DNA of 42,874 bases, taken from contig JBBRYP010000031.1 in assembly GCA_038237515.1 (NCBI GenBank), forward strand, positions 1-42,874, given 5' to 3'. Below the pieces are notes generated by a model that saw only the letters and a list, made by a program, of their open reading frames with translations, ran no database searches and had not been told where the DNA came from. The position numbers were made by a program, and so were the translations under genes. The first letter of the stretch is position 1. Each line of letters opens with the position of its first letter. Source of the stretch: JBBQDZ01 sp038237515 (GTDB taxonomy: Bacteria > Actinomycetota > Thermoleophilia > Gaiellales > Gaiellaceae). This document shows positions 32,282 through 40,617 of this stretch, one piece after another.

Positions 32282-33654
32282 CCGAGCTCGCGCAGCCGCG
32301 AGATCGGTTCCGCGTGATCGCACGCGGAGCGCTCACGCGCGGGCACACCCAGGACGCACTCGCGGAGGCGACGGCGCGTCTACGTGACAACCGCGTGGAG
32401 GCGTGGTCGGCGCTTCCCGACATCGAGGATCTGCGCGAGCGCGGGCACGAGGCTCGCATGCGCGTCATCGACGATCTGGAGCGCCACCTCGACGAGTTCA
32501 CGCGTAACGTCGAGAAGCTCGGCGGACACGTCCACCTCGCAGCGACCGCAGAGGAGGCACAGGCCTATGTCGTGGACGTCTGCCGCAGGCGGCGCGCGCG
32601 CCTGGTGGCCAAGTCGAAGTCGATGGTGTCCGAGGAAATCGGGCTGAACGAGGCCCTTGCGGCCGCCGGCGTGAAGGCCGTCGAGACGGATCTCGGCGAG
32701 TACATCCTCCAGCTCGCGGGCGAGCACCCCGTCCACATCATCGCGCCCGCGATCGAGAAGACCGCGGCCGAGGTGGCCGAGCTGCTCTCGGCGGTCGAGG
32801 GCGCTCCGATCGAGCCGACGCTCGAGGCGTTGACGCAGGCGGCGCGACGCCAGCTCCGCGAGGTCTTCCTGACCGCCGACGTCGGCGTCACCGGAGTCAA
32901 CTTCGGCGTCTCCTCGACCGGGTCGATCTGCCTCGTCACGAACGAGGGGAACGGTCGCCTCGTCAGCGCGCTGCCCCCCGTCCACATCGCTCTCATGGGG
33001 ATGGAGCGGCTCGTGGCGACACCCGCGGACCTCGCGGTGCTCCTGAAGCTCCTCGCGCGGAGCGGTACGGGCCAGCGCCTGTCGACGTACACGACGGTGC
33101 TCACCGGCCCCCGACGTGAGGGCGAACAGGATGGTCCGGAGGAGTTTCATGTTGTCATTATAGACAACGGACGGACGAACCTGCGCCGCGGGCGCTACCG
33201 CGAGATGCTCGCCTGCATCCGCTGCGGAGCTTGCCTCAACGTCTGCCCCGTCTACCGCAAGGCGGGAGGCGGCGCATACGGACCGGTCTACTCGGGCCCG
33301 ATGGGCGCGGTGCTCGCGCCGCTCCTCGTCGGCCTCGACCGCGCGCCGGCGCTGCCGCACGCCTCGTCGCTCTGCGGCGCCTGCACCGAGGCGTGTCCCG
33401 TCAAGATCCCGCTCCACGAGCTCCTGCTCGACCTGCGGCGCGACCTTGTCGCAGACCGCGTGGCCCCGCTCTCGGAACGGATCGGCTTCACGCTCTGGTC
33501 GCTCGCGTGGGCGACGCCGGCCGGGTACAGGATCTCGACGGCGCTCGCCCGGCTCGGGCAGCCACTCGCCGCCCGCCTCGGTCCCGGGCGGGCCTGGAGC
33601 GAAGGCCGCGCGCTTCCACGGCTCGTCCGCGGCCGCTATCGCGACCGCCGATGA
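32278..33654 (+). CDS. lutB: L-lactate oxidation iron-sulfur protein LutB
   Basis: A 458-residue protein. The N-terminal LUD region includes VAKSKSMVSEEIGLN and VGVTGVNFGVSSTGSICLVTNEGNGR. It then carries the two-cluster ferredoxin motif CIRCGACLNVCPVY and CGACTEACPVKIPL, and a C-terminal helical part. It channels electrons from lactate in the LutABC complex. It starts with TTG at 32278 inside the LutA stop and its TGA overlaps the LutC ATG (ATGA). An 18-bp inverted repeat with rare codons lies inside the gene at 33151-33168. Confidence 0.93.
   Translation: MTELAQPRDRFRVIARGALTRGHTQDALAEATARLRDNRVEAWSALPDIEDLRERGHEARMRVIDDLERHLDEFTRNVEKLGGHVHLAATAEEAQAYVVDVCRRRRARLVAKSKSMVSEEIGLNEALAAAGVKAVETDLGEYILQLAGEHPVHIIAPAIEKTAAEVAELLSAVEGAPIEPTLEALTQAARRQLREVFLTADVGVTGVNFGVSSTGSICLVTNEGNGRLVSALPPVHIALMGMERLVATPADLAVLLKLLARSGTGQRLSTYTTVLTGPRREGEQDGPEEFHVVIIDNGRTNLRRGRYREMLACIRCGACLNVCPVYRKAGGGAYGPVYSGPMGAVLAPLLVGLDRAPALPHASSLCGACTEACPVKIPLHELLLDLRRDLVADRVAPLSERIGFTLWSLAWATPAGYRISTALARLGQPLAARLGPGRAWSEGRALPRLVRGRYRDRR
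33151..33168. repeat. Perfect inverted repeat inside lutB
   Basis: GTTGTC (33151-33156) and GACAAC (33163-33168) flank ATTATA. The codons used, including ATT and ATA for Ile, are strikingly AT-rich for this gene, and the centre reads TATAAT on the minus strand. It may be an operator for a lactate- or redox-responsive regulator, or chance. No recognisable -35 element lies at the right distance on the minus strand. Confidence 0.45.
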
Positions 33655-34028
33655 ACGACCTGGAGCTGGTCGAGGCTTTCGTTCGCAACGCGGAGATCTC
33701 GGGGTTCACCGTGCACCGTGGCGCTGCGCCCACGATTGACGGGGCCGGGGTATCCGAGGCCCTCTACGGACTCGCGGACACGGGTAGCGTCGTCCTCGCC
33801 TCCTCGCCCCGGGAGCCGCGCGCGGCGTCGCTCCTCCCGGCCACACACGTGTCGCTCCTCCAGACCGACCGGATCCTTGCCGGCCTCGACGAGCTGTTCG
33901 CCGCTCTCGGCGACGATCTGCCCAGCTCGCTCGCGATCGTGACAGGCCCGAGCCGCAGCGCCGACATCGAGCAGCGCCTCGCGGTGGGCGTCCACGGGCC
34001 TGGCGAGGTGCACGTCGTCCTCGTCTAG
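33651..34028 (+). CDS. lutC: Short LUD-domain protein LutC
   Basis: A 125-residue LUD-domain protein; LutC is usually near 200-240 residues. It keeps the core strands (GLADTGSVVLASSPREPRAASLLPATHVSLL) and the C-terminal signature TGPSRSADIEQRLAVGVHGPGEVHVVLV but lacks the usual long N-terminal part. ATG 33651 overlaps the LutB TGA (ATGA). The same frame is open further upstream inside lutB, but that part overlaps the ferredoxin coding region and is not real. Last gene of the lut operon. Confidence 0.88.
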   Translation: MNDLELVEAFVRNAEISGFTVHRGAAPTIDGAGVSEALYGLADTGSVVLASSPREPRAASLLPATHVSLLQTDRILAGLDELFAALGDDLPSSLAIVTGPSRSADIEQRLAVGVHGPGEVHVVLV

Positions 34029-34062
34029 CGCCGACTGGGTCGGCGCGGTCTGCCCAGGGCAG
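34028..34062. terminator. Double hairpin between convergent lutC and hydrolase genes
   Basis: GCGCCGAC (34028-34035) pairs perfectly with GTCGGCGC (34039-34046) across a 3-nt loop. CTGCCC (34050-34055) pairs with GGGCAG (34057-34062). The 39-nt gap between convergent stops is almost filled by these, so it probably terminates both strands. Confidence 0.7.
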
Positions 34063-34067
34063 GCGTT

Positions 34068-34907
34068 TCAGCCCGAATGCGTCTTGAGGAACGACAGAAC
34101 CAAGGCTCGCACCGGGGCCTCGTACTTGGGGTCGAGGAGCGCCGTGCCGTGGTCGGGGCCCTTGCGCACGACGAGGCGCTTGTTGGTGGACGCCGCTGCC
34201 GCATAGAGATTGCGCGTGTCGGTGAGGAAGGGCTCGTCGAAGGACGAGACGACGAAGAGGATCGGCACAGTCAGACGCTTGACTGCGGCGACCGCATTCA
34301 TGTCGAACCACATCGCAGGGCCCGACAGGTCGATGACCCCCGCGACCGCCGGTTGCACCTCCGGGGCCGCGGCCACGACCGCCGTGCCGCCGACGGAGCC
34401 ACCCATCAGGAAGATCCTCCGTGCGCCGCGCCGCCGGAGCTCTGCCGCGGCTCCGACGACATCCCCTGCGTAGTGGTAGTTCGGCACCTTGTCGGCCTGT
34501 GAGGACCCGTGCCCGCGGAGGCTGATCGCGAAGGCCCGGTAGCCGCGCACCGCAAGCGTCCTCGCGAACGGGACGAAGCCGCAGTAGTCCTGGTCGGATT
34601 GGTGGACGAGGACGATCCCGATGGGGCCGCGGCCGAGGATCGCGCCCGCGAGGACGCGGCCGTCGCTGGCTTTGAACCGCAGCAATGTGGCCTGATCGGC
34701 CTTGCGGGTGCAGTCCTCCTTCGGACCCACCATCGCCGGATGAACCGGGACGGAGGCGGCCGAGTGCGGGCTCGAGATCCCTGCCGTCACGACTCCGGCG
34801 CCGACGGCGCAGAGCGCCACAGCCCGAAGGCGCCTCGCCCGCACCGCCCGAGAGCCTCCTGCGCCCCGGTGACGGTCGGGTGCGCCGCCCAGATCGCGGA
34901 TCCGCAT
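34068..34907 (-). CDS. Secreted or anchored alpha/beta hydrolase
   Basis: A 279-residue protein with a basic N-terminus and a hydrophobic segment (AVALCAVGAGVVTAGIS, about residues 29-45), so it is exported or anchored. Core: VLVHQSDQDYCGFVPFA (oxyanion region with His), the elbow MGGSVGGTAVVAAAP (nucleophile Ser), VVSSFDEPFL (acid) and KGPDHGTALL (catalytic His). The substrate is unknown. Divergent from DNA polymerase IV, 61 nt between starts. Confidence 0.8.
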   Translation of the reverse strand: MRIRDLGGAPDRHRGAGGSRAVRARRLRAVALCAVGAGVVTAGISSPHSAASVPVHPAMVGPKEDCTRKADQATLLRFKASDGRVLAGAILGRGPIGIVLVHQSDQDYCGFVPFARTLAVRGYRAFAISLRGHGSSQADKVPNYHYAGDVVGAAAELRRRGARRIFLMGGSVGGTAVVAAAPEVQPAVAGVIDLSGPAMWFDMNAVAAVKRLTVPILFVVSSFDEPFLTDTRNLYAAAASTNKRLVVRKGPDHGTALLDPKYEAPVRALVLSFLKTHSG

Positions 34908-34968
34908 CGCATCGTTGGACGCAGAGCGGAGGCGGTTGTTAGCCAGAGCCCTGCCTATCCTCTGTCGG

Positions 34969-36021
34969 GTGATCGTGGCTCATCTCGACCTCGACGCGTT
35001 CTTCGCCGCCGTCGAGGAGCTGGAGGACCCGGCGCTCCGCCTGAAGCCGCTCGTCGTGGGCGGCGACCCGCGCGGGCGCGGGGTCGTCGCCACCGCGAAC
35101 TACGCCGCGCGGCGATTCGGCATCCACTCGGCCATGAGCTGCGCCGAGGCGTTCCGTCGCTGCCCGCAGGCAGTCTTCGTCCGCCCCCGGCACAACCTCT
35201 ACCGCGACTACTCGCGCAGCGTCTGGGCGGCCGTCCGGGAAGTCGTGCCGACACTCGAGCGGACTGGGCTCGACGAGGGATACCTCGCCGTGGACGAGGT
35301 GGCACGCGACTTCCTCCGCGCCCGTAGGGTCGGCGAAGCCGTCCAGGCGGCGGTGCGGGGGGCGACGAGCCTCACGTGCTCGCTCGGCATCGCGAGCTGC
35401 AAGGTGGTCGCCAAGGTCGCGAGCGACCGGCGCAAGCCGGGTGGCCTCGTCGTCGTGCCTGCCGGGCGCGAGGCGTCCTTCCTCGCGCCGTTCCCGATCC
35501 GCCTGCTCCCGGGCGTCGGCCCGAGCGCTGAGCAACGGCTGGGAGCGGCGGGTGTGGGGACGGTCGGCGCCCTAGCCGAAGTATCCGACGCAGCGCTACG
35601 TCACCTGCTCCCCGGCAAGGTCGGCCGCGTCTTGCGCGACCGCGCGCGCGGCATCGACCCTCGGCCGCTCGACCTCTCGAGCGAGCGAATCTCGATCGGC
35701 CACGAGGAGACCTTCGAGCAGGACGTGAGCGACCGCGAGCGGCTCTACGACGAGCTGCGGCGCATGTCGGCGCGGGTGGCGCAGCACCTCGAGGAGTCCG
35801 GACAGTCGGCGCGCACGGTCACGACGAAGGTTCGCTATCCCGACTTCTCGATTCGCAGCCGCTCGACGACGCTCGCCGCCGGCGTGGACGACGCCGAGGG
35901 GATCGCGGCACTCGCGTGCGGCCTCCTCGATCGGGCACTCGGCGACCGAGGCGGCCCGCTGCGCCTCGTCGGCGTCAGCGTGTCGAACCTGACGGACTAC
36001 CGGCAGCTGGCGCTGGCATAG
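34969..36021 (+). CDS. dinB: DNA polymerase IV (Y-family translesion polymerase)
   Basis: A 350-residue error-prone polymerase. Catalytic acidic residues are in VAHLDLDAFFAAVEE (Asp7, Asp9) and LERTGLDEGYLAVDE (the Asp-Glu pair; the usual Ser-Ile-Asp-Glu is varied to Gly-Leu-Asp-Glu). YAARRFGIHSAMSC, SCKVVAKVASDRRKPGG, PFPIRLLPGVGP (HhH) and the little-finger domain ending SNLTDYRQLALA are all typical. The GTG at 34969 starts the first strand exactly and is preferred over 34915. No clear LexA box is visible upstream. Confidence 0.92.
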   Translation: MIVAHLDLDAFFAAVEELEDPALRLKPLVVGGDPRGRGVVATANYAARRFGIHSAMSCAEAFRRCPQAVFVRPRHNLYRDYSRSVWAAVREVVPTLERTGLDEGYLAVDEVARDFLRARRVGEAVQAAVRGATSLTCSLGIASCKVVAKVASDRRKPGGLVVVPAGREASFLAPFPIRLLPGVGPSAEQRLGAAGVGTVGALAEVSDAALRHLLPGKVGRVLRDRARGIDPRPLDLSSERISIGHEETFEQDVSDRERLYDELRRMSARVAQHLEESGQSARTVTTKVRYPDFSIRSRSTTLAAGVDDAEGIAALACGLLDRALGDRGGPLRLVGVSVSNLTDYRQLALA

Positions 36022-36156
36022 GACGCTACTGGGCTGGTGGCGTTGGAAACGGACGTACGCTCTCGTGCCATACGGAGGGATCTTGCTCGAGACAACATTT
36101 CGCTGACGCCCGGCCGAGCGGGCGATGGCGGACTGCGATCGGATTAGCTTCTTGCC

Positions 36157-36702
36157 ATGCTGAGCCACCTCTTGATCCTCGGCGACCGCGACGCAATCGC
36201 CTGGGTTGTGTCGCGCAAGCAGATGGCGTTCACGTCTGACCGGGCCCGCGCAGCTTCAGCGGCGATCACGGCGGGGGACGAGCTGTTCCTCTATTCCACG
36301 CGAGGAGCTTTCCACAACCCGACGCGCGATCGCAGCCGGGTCTTCGGCCGAGCGGTCGCCCGCTCCGCAGTCGAGCAGTTGGCCAACCCCGTCTTCCTGC
36401 TGGGTAGAAAATTTACTCACGGTTTCCTCTTCGCGCTTGAGGCGCTTGCGCCGCCGCGGCTCGGAGTCGACATCTCGGAGTTGATCCCGCACCTGTCTAC
36501 ATTCCCAAACAAGACGGGCTGGGCGATGAGTCTGCGCCGCCCGCTTCTAACGCTCACGCCTGAGGACGCGCGGCTGATTCGGCAGCGCTTGAAGGCTGAC
36601 GTGGTGGAGACGGCTGAGGCCGTCAAGGGCTACCTGGCGGAGTCGCGGGCCCCGCTTCCTATGCCTCCGCCAGGGGCCAGCGATATCGTTGGCGGAGGGT
36701 GA
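36157..36702 (+). CDS. EVE/PUA-like domain protein
   Basis: A 181-residue protein with PUA/EVE-like features: HLLILGDRDAIAWVVSRKQMAFT, GDELFLYSTRGAFHNPTRDRSRVFGRAV (the barrel strand after the G-D turn), then THGFLFALEALAPPRLGVDISELIP and FPNKTGWAMSLRRPLLTLTPEDARLI. EVE proteins are thought to recognise modified DNA bases, and a role with the downstream methyltransferase and restriction helicase is likely from context. ATG 36157 is the first good start. The methyltransferase GTG overlaps its TGA (GTGA). The codon usage from here to 40.3 kb is less GC-biased than the flanking genes. Confidence 0.7.
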   Translation: MLSHLLILGDRDAIAWVVSRKQMAFTSDRARAASAAITAGDELFLYSTRGAFHNPTRDRSRVFGRAVARSAVEQLANPVFLLGRKFTHGFLFALEALAPPRLGVDISELIPHLSTFPNKTGWAMSLRRPLLTLTPEDARLIRQRLKADVVETAEAVKGYLAESRAPLPMPPPGASDIVGGG

Positions 36703-38060
36703 CCTTTGGCAGCGCTGACATGGGTCCTCGTCTCGGCGACGAGGAGATTGACGGACTCGTCTCCAAGCTCAAGCGCGGGGAGTACCTGGAGGACTATTAC
36801 CGGCCGCTCCTCTTCCGCGAAGCGAAGGAGGTCGAGTTGGCCTATGCCGCCAAGGAGTCGAGGAGCCAGATCCTCTCCTCGACGATGGCGGTTCCGCTTC
36901 AACCACTAAAGCGTTACGGCAAGGCGGAAGACGGCGAGTGGACGAACAAGCTCGTCGTCGGCGACAACCTCCAGGTGCTGAAGACTCTTCTAGAGATGAA
37001 GAACCGGGGCGAGCTGAAAAACGCTGATGGCTCGAACGGCGTGCGTCTCTGCTACATCGATCCGCCGTTCGCAACCAAGCAGGAGTTCCAGGGTGCTCGA
37101 GGCCAACGCGCTTACCGAGACAAACTCGCTGGAGCTGATTTTGTCGAGTTCCTGCGTAAGCGCCTCGTCTTCATTCGCGAGCTGCTTGCGGAGGACGGGT
37201 CGCTCTATGTGCACCTCGATACGCGCAAGTCGCACTACGTGAAGATCCTGCTCGATGAGATCTTCGGTGAGCACAACTTCCGGAGCGAGATCATCTGGAA
37301 GCGCACCAGTGCGCATGCGAGCGCCCATCGCTATGGCCCGGTGCACGACACGATCCTCTTCTATTCGAAGTCGGGCTTATTCCGCTGGAACGGGGGGCGT
37401 CAGGCTTACGACCCCGACTACGTGCGACAGCGATTCGCGCGTGGAGGGGAGCGCCCCTGGAAGGATGCAGACCTCACGGGTGCAGGTATCCGCCACGGTG
37501 AGACAGGTAAGGCTTGGCGCGGGTTCGACCCTTCCAAAAAGGGGCGCCACTGGTACTTCCCGCCAGACGAACTTGATCGACTCGACGCTGGAGGCCGCAT
37601 CTACTGGCCCGAGAACAAGGGTGCTCAGCCTCGCCTCAAGCAGTTCTTAGATGAGATGGACGGCGTGGCGCTTCAGGATGTTTGGGTTGATATTCCGCCA
37701 GTGAATTCCCAGGCTGAGGAGAGGGTTGGCTACCCGACGCAGAAGCCGGTGGCGCTTATTCGGCGCATTCTCGATGCCTCGACCAACGAAGGCGATTTGG
37801 TCCTTGACTGCTTTTCAGGTTCAGGTACGACAGCCGTCGTTGCAGAATCGATAAACCGTCGATGGATAGCAAACGATGCGGGGAAGCTTTCGATCTACCT
37901 CACTCAGCGTCGTGTTCTTTCAAGAGGAGTTGCGTCGAATGACGCGCGAACTGGCCGAGCAGGCGTTCGCGTCGGTTCCAGCGATCGAGCGTCGCTACGG
38001 CACCCTCGAGAAGCTGATCGAGCGGCTACCGTTCCCGAACAAGCTCTCCTGCGCGCTTGA
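36699..38060 (+). CDS. Type III-like DNA N6-adenine methyltransferase (beta class)
   Basis: A protein of up to 453 residues. Motif IV DPPF lies in CYIDPPFATKQEF, preceded by KLVVGDNLQVLKTLLE. AGADFVEFLRKRLVFIRELLAEDGSLYVHLD is the standard core, and the AdoMet motif I follows it in LVLDCFSGSGTTAVVAESINRRWIAND. This order is the beta class of type III Mod enzymes. GYPTQKP confirms it. It would methylate adenine in a short recognition sequence. After YLTQRR the frame runs over the N-terminus of the restriction gene and is no longer protein-like, so the true C-terminus is short. GTG 36699 overlaps the EVE gene's stop; ATG 36720 is an alternative. Confidence 0.88.
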   Translation: MTFGSADMGPRLGDEEIDGLVSKLKRGEYLEDYYRPLLFREAKEVELAYAAKESRSQILSSTMAVPLQPLKRYGKAEDGEWTNKLVVGDNLQVLKTLLEMKNRGELKNADGSNGVRLCYIDPPFATKQEFQGARGQRAYRDKLAGADFVEFLRKRLVFIRELLAEDGSLYVHLDTRKSHYVKILLDEIFGEHNFRSEIIWKRTSAHASAHRYGPVHDTILFYSKSGLFRWNGGRQAYDPDYVRQRFARGGERPWKDADLTGAGIRHGETGKAWRGFDPSKKGRHWYFPPDELDRLDAGGRIYWPENKGAQPRLKQFLDEMDGVALQDVWVDIPPVNSQAEERVGYPTQKPVALIRRILDASTNEGDLVLDCFSGSGTTAVVAESINRRWIANDAGKLSIYLTQRRVLSRGVASNDARTGRAGVRVGSSDRASLRHPREADRAATVPEQALLRA

Positions 38061-40257
38061 CCTCGCCACCGGCACCGGCAAGAGCTACGTCATGTTCTGT
38101 CTAGCGCGGATCATGCTGAACGAAGGCGTCGTCGATCGCGTCCTCGTTCTCTGTCCGTCACGGACGATCGAGAGCGGGCTGATCGACAAGTTCGACTCAA
38201 TGCTCGCCGAGAGCGATCTGACGGCGCTTCTCCCGCAGGCGGGGGGAACGCGCCTGCCAGAGCGGGTTGATGCGACGAGCACAGTGAAGGAAGGCGAAAT
38301 CTGCATCGAGAACATCCACCAGGCCTACGAGACGGCGGGATCCTCGATCCGCGACAGCTTCCGCGGCCAGGGCGGCACGGCGCTCGTGCTCTCCGACGAG
38401 GCGCACCACCTCTACTCCCCGGCCGGGGCGGCGATGAAGAAGTGGAAAGAGTTCGTCGACGATCCGGAGTTCGCCTTCCGCTACCACGTCGGCCTCTCTG
38501 GCACCTGCTACACCGGCAACGACTACTTCCCGGATGTCGTCCACCGCTATTCGATCCGCGACGCGATCTCCGACCGCTGGATCAAGGAAGTCTTCTATGT
38601 CACCAAGGATGACTCGGCGACCCAGGACGAACGCTTCCAGAAGCTCCTCTCTCAGCACGAGCAGAACCGCAAGGGTTTCGCGCCAAAGAAGCCGCTAACA
38701 ATCGCGGTCACCGCCAATATCAATGCTGCTGAGGCCCTTCAGGCCGAGCTCATCGCGTTTCTTGCCAAGGAGTTGAGGGGCGGTAACAAGCAGGCCGAGG
38801 CGCGGGTGCTGACAGTCACGTCAGCGGCCAAGCACGAGAAGAATCTGCTGGCCCTGGAAAGCGTCGATGAGGCCACGAACCCAGTCGAGTGGATCGTTTC
38901 GGTGGCGATGCTCTCAGAGGGTTGGGACGTGAAGAACGTCTTTCAGATCTATCCGCACGAGAAGCGCGCCTTCAACTCGAAGCTCTTGATCGCGCAGGTG
39001 CTCGGCCGTGGTCTGCGTCGTCCCCACGGACTGAAGGCGGAGCCACGCGTCTTCGTCTTCAACCACGACAAGTGGGGCGGAGAGGTGGAGGACTTGGTTG
39101 CCGAGGTGCTCGATCAGGAAACGACCCTCGCTCAGCGTCCGACGGACAAGCGGCCCGTCAAGCATTTCGATCTACATCTTCTCGACTTCACCGAGATCCC
39201 GACCGGTATCAAGGCCAAAGAAGTCGAGAAGCCGAAGGAGATCCAGAAACTCAACCTGCGGCCGCAAGGCGATGCTGAAGAATCGGTCGAATGGGCCTCG
39301 GTCACTGATTCGACCAAGCGCCTGACGACCGTCACGCTGGTCAAGAGCACCTACTACCCGTTGAGTGCCGTCATTGCCGAGGTGCGCCAGCGCATGAAGA
39401 CGCACGATCAGGTCACGGGCGGCGACCTGATGAAGCAGTATCCGAAGTCGCGCATCGAGCGCCTGATCGGCGACGCGCTCAGGCGCCTCTCGATCTCGAA
39501 CACCAGAATCAGCCAAGAGAACCGCCAGCTGATCCTTTCCGCCTTCGGCTCACTGAGACAGAAGACCACTCGAGCCGGAGCAATCCTCAACTTTGAACCG
39601 AGCGGGATCATTACGAAGAGCACTTCCCAGATGGGGCCGATTCGCACCTCGATCGCCGCTGTGACGAACACGACGATGATCGCCTACGACGACTTTTCCG
39701 CGGAACTGGGCACGCCCGACGACAAGGCTGCGGTCAAGAAGATGCTGGAGATCGACGTGCCGACATATGCCCGACGCATCGAGAACAGCTTCGATCTCAA
39801 GTCGCCCGTGAACCTGGTGGTGGCGTCGTTCAAGCCCGAGAGGGACTTCGTTAGTCAACTGCTGCTCAGCGTGAACCGCAAAGTCATACGCGCCTGGATC
39901 AAAGCTCCAGACGTTGGCTTCTACCCAATCGAGTATGGCTACCAGCCTAGCGGGAACGGTCGCTCGAAACGTGGAGAGTTCAACCCTGATTTCTTCCTGC
40001 TGCTGGAGAAACCAGACGACATAGTGGTCGTGGAAACGAAAATGGACGACGACGTGACCGACCAGAACATCGGCAAGCTCGCGGCGGCTAAGTCCCACTT
40101 CGATAAGTTGAACGAACTGCTTGCTGACGAAGGATCGGGCCGGCGCTACAGCTTCCACTTCGTCTCGCCGGTTGACTACGACAAGTTCTTCGCCGCTCTG
40201 CGCCAGGATAAGTACGCCGGCTTTGTGTCGACCCTGCAGGCCCAGTTGACACTGTAA
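37939..40257 (+). CDS. Type III-like restriction enzyme, helicase-nuclease subunit (Res)
   Basis: A 772-residue protein. Superfamily 2 helicase motifs: LDLATGTGKSYVMF (I), VLSDEAHHLY (II), VGLSGTCYTG (III), VAMLSEGWDVKNVFQIYP and LLIAQVLGRGLRRPHG (V-VI). The C-terminal part holds the PD-(D/E)XK nuclease: NPDFFLLLEKPDDIVVVETK. It would cut DNA with the wrong modification state in complex with the methyltransferase. ATG 37939 has AAGAGGAG 9 nt upstream; starting at 37876 would add unconserved sequence. It overlaps the mod frame by 122 nt in a different frame. Less GC-biased codons suggest horizontal acquisition. Confidence 0.9.
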   Translation: MTRELAEQAFASVPAIERRYGTLEKLIERLPFPNKLSCALDLATGTGKSYVMFCLARIMLNEGVVDRVLVLCPSRTIESGLIDKFDSMLAESDLTALLPQAGGTRLPERVDATSTVKEGEICIENIHQAYETAGSSIRDSFRGQGGTALVLSDEAHHLYSPAGAAMKKWKEFVDDPEFAFRYHVGLSGTCYTGNDYFPDVVHRYSIRDAISDRWIKEVFYVTKDDSATQDERFQKLLSQHEQNRKGFAPKKPLTIAVTANINAAEALQAELIAFLAKELRGGNKQAEARVLTVTSAAKHEKNLLALESVDEATNPVEWIVSVAMLSEGWDVKNVFQIYPHEKRAFNSKLLIAQVLGRGLRRPHGLKAEPRVFVFNHDKWGGEVEDLVAEVLDQETTLAQRPTDKRPVKHFDLHLLDFTEIPTGIKAKEVEKPKEIQKLNLRPQGDAEESVEWASVTDSTKRLTTVTLVKSTYYPLSAVIAEVRQRMKTHDQVTGGDLMKQYPKSRIERLIGDALRRLSISNTRISQENRQLILSAFGSLRQKTTRAGAILNFEPSGIITKSTSQMGPIRTSIAAVTNTTMIAYDDFSAELGTPDDKAAVKKMLEIDVPTYARRIENSFDLKSPVNLVVASFKPERDFVSQLLLSVNRKVIRAWIKAPDVGFYPIEYGYQPSGNGRSKRGEFNPDFFLLLEKPDDIVVVETKMDDDVTDQNIGKLAAAKSHFDKLNELLADEGSGRRYSFHFVSPVDYDKFFAALRQDKYAGFVSTLQAQLTL

Positions 40258-40617
40258 GTAAACTGCTGAGTCGTCGCGCTTACTGCCCGTCGAAGTTCTT
40301 CCGTCCGATGGAGAAGGGGAGCTCCAAGCTTGCTTTAGCAATTTTAGGACGTTCACGTCGTCGGCGCCTCTCGAGCTGTCGCCTGAGCCGCAAGCAGACT
40401 CGCATATATGCTCTTCGACGGCGGAACCTCAGCCGAGCCATGACGTCAAGATCTGTATCGCCGGCCTAAAAGATGTGGATCTGAACACCCAGATTCATCT
40501 TTCGTTGCAGCGGTTGCAGTCTGAGATAGATTTGATCATTGACCTCCTGGCGTCCAAAGCAAGCGAGCCCTCTACTACAAGGAAGTCGGCGACGTCGCTT
40601 GCCCGTGCCTAACCGCG
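40258..40617. other. 360-nt gap holding a start-less 116-codon open frame
   Basis: The gap follows the restriction gene and is relatively AT-rich. On the plus strand, 40262-40612 is an uninterrupted frame ending in TAA (40610-40612) with plausible protein content: LKDVDLNTQIHLSLQRLQSEI followed by DLIIDLLASKASEP, then a Ser/Thr-rich basic tail. There is no ATG, GTG or TTG until a GTG at about codon 71, which would leave about 45 residues. It could be a remnant of a third restriction-system gene, a small protein from the late GTG, or a chance open frame. Confidence 0.35.

Noticed and set aside
33130..33175. Minus-strand promoter with TATAAT inside lutB
   Set aside because: No -35-like hexamer sits 16-18 nt upstream, and the downstream antisense frame is a mirror of lutB. 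The inverted repeat itself is kept as a finding.
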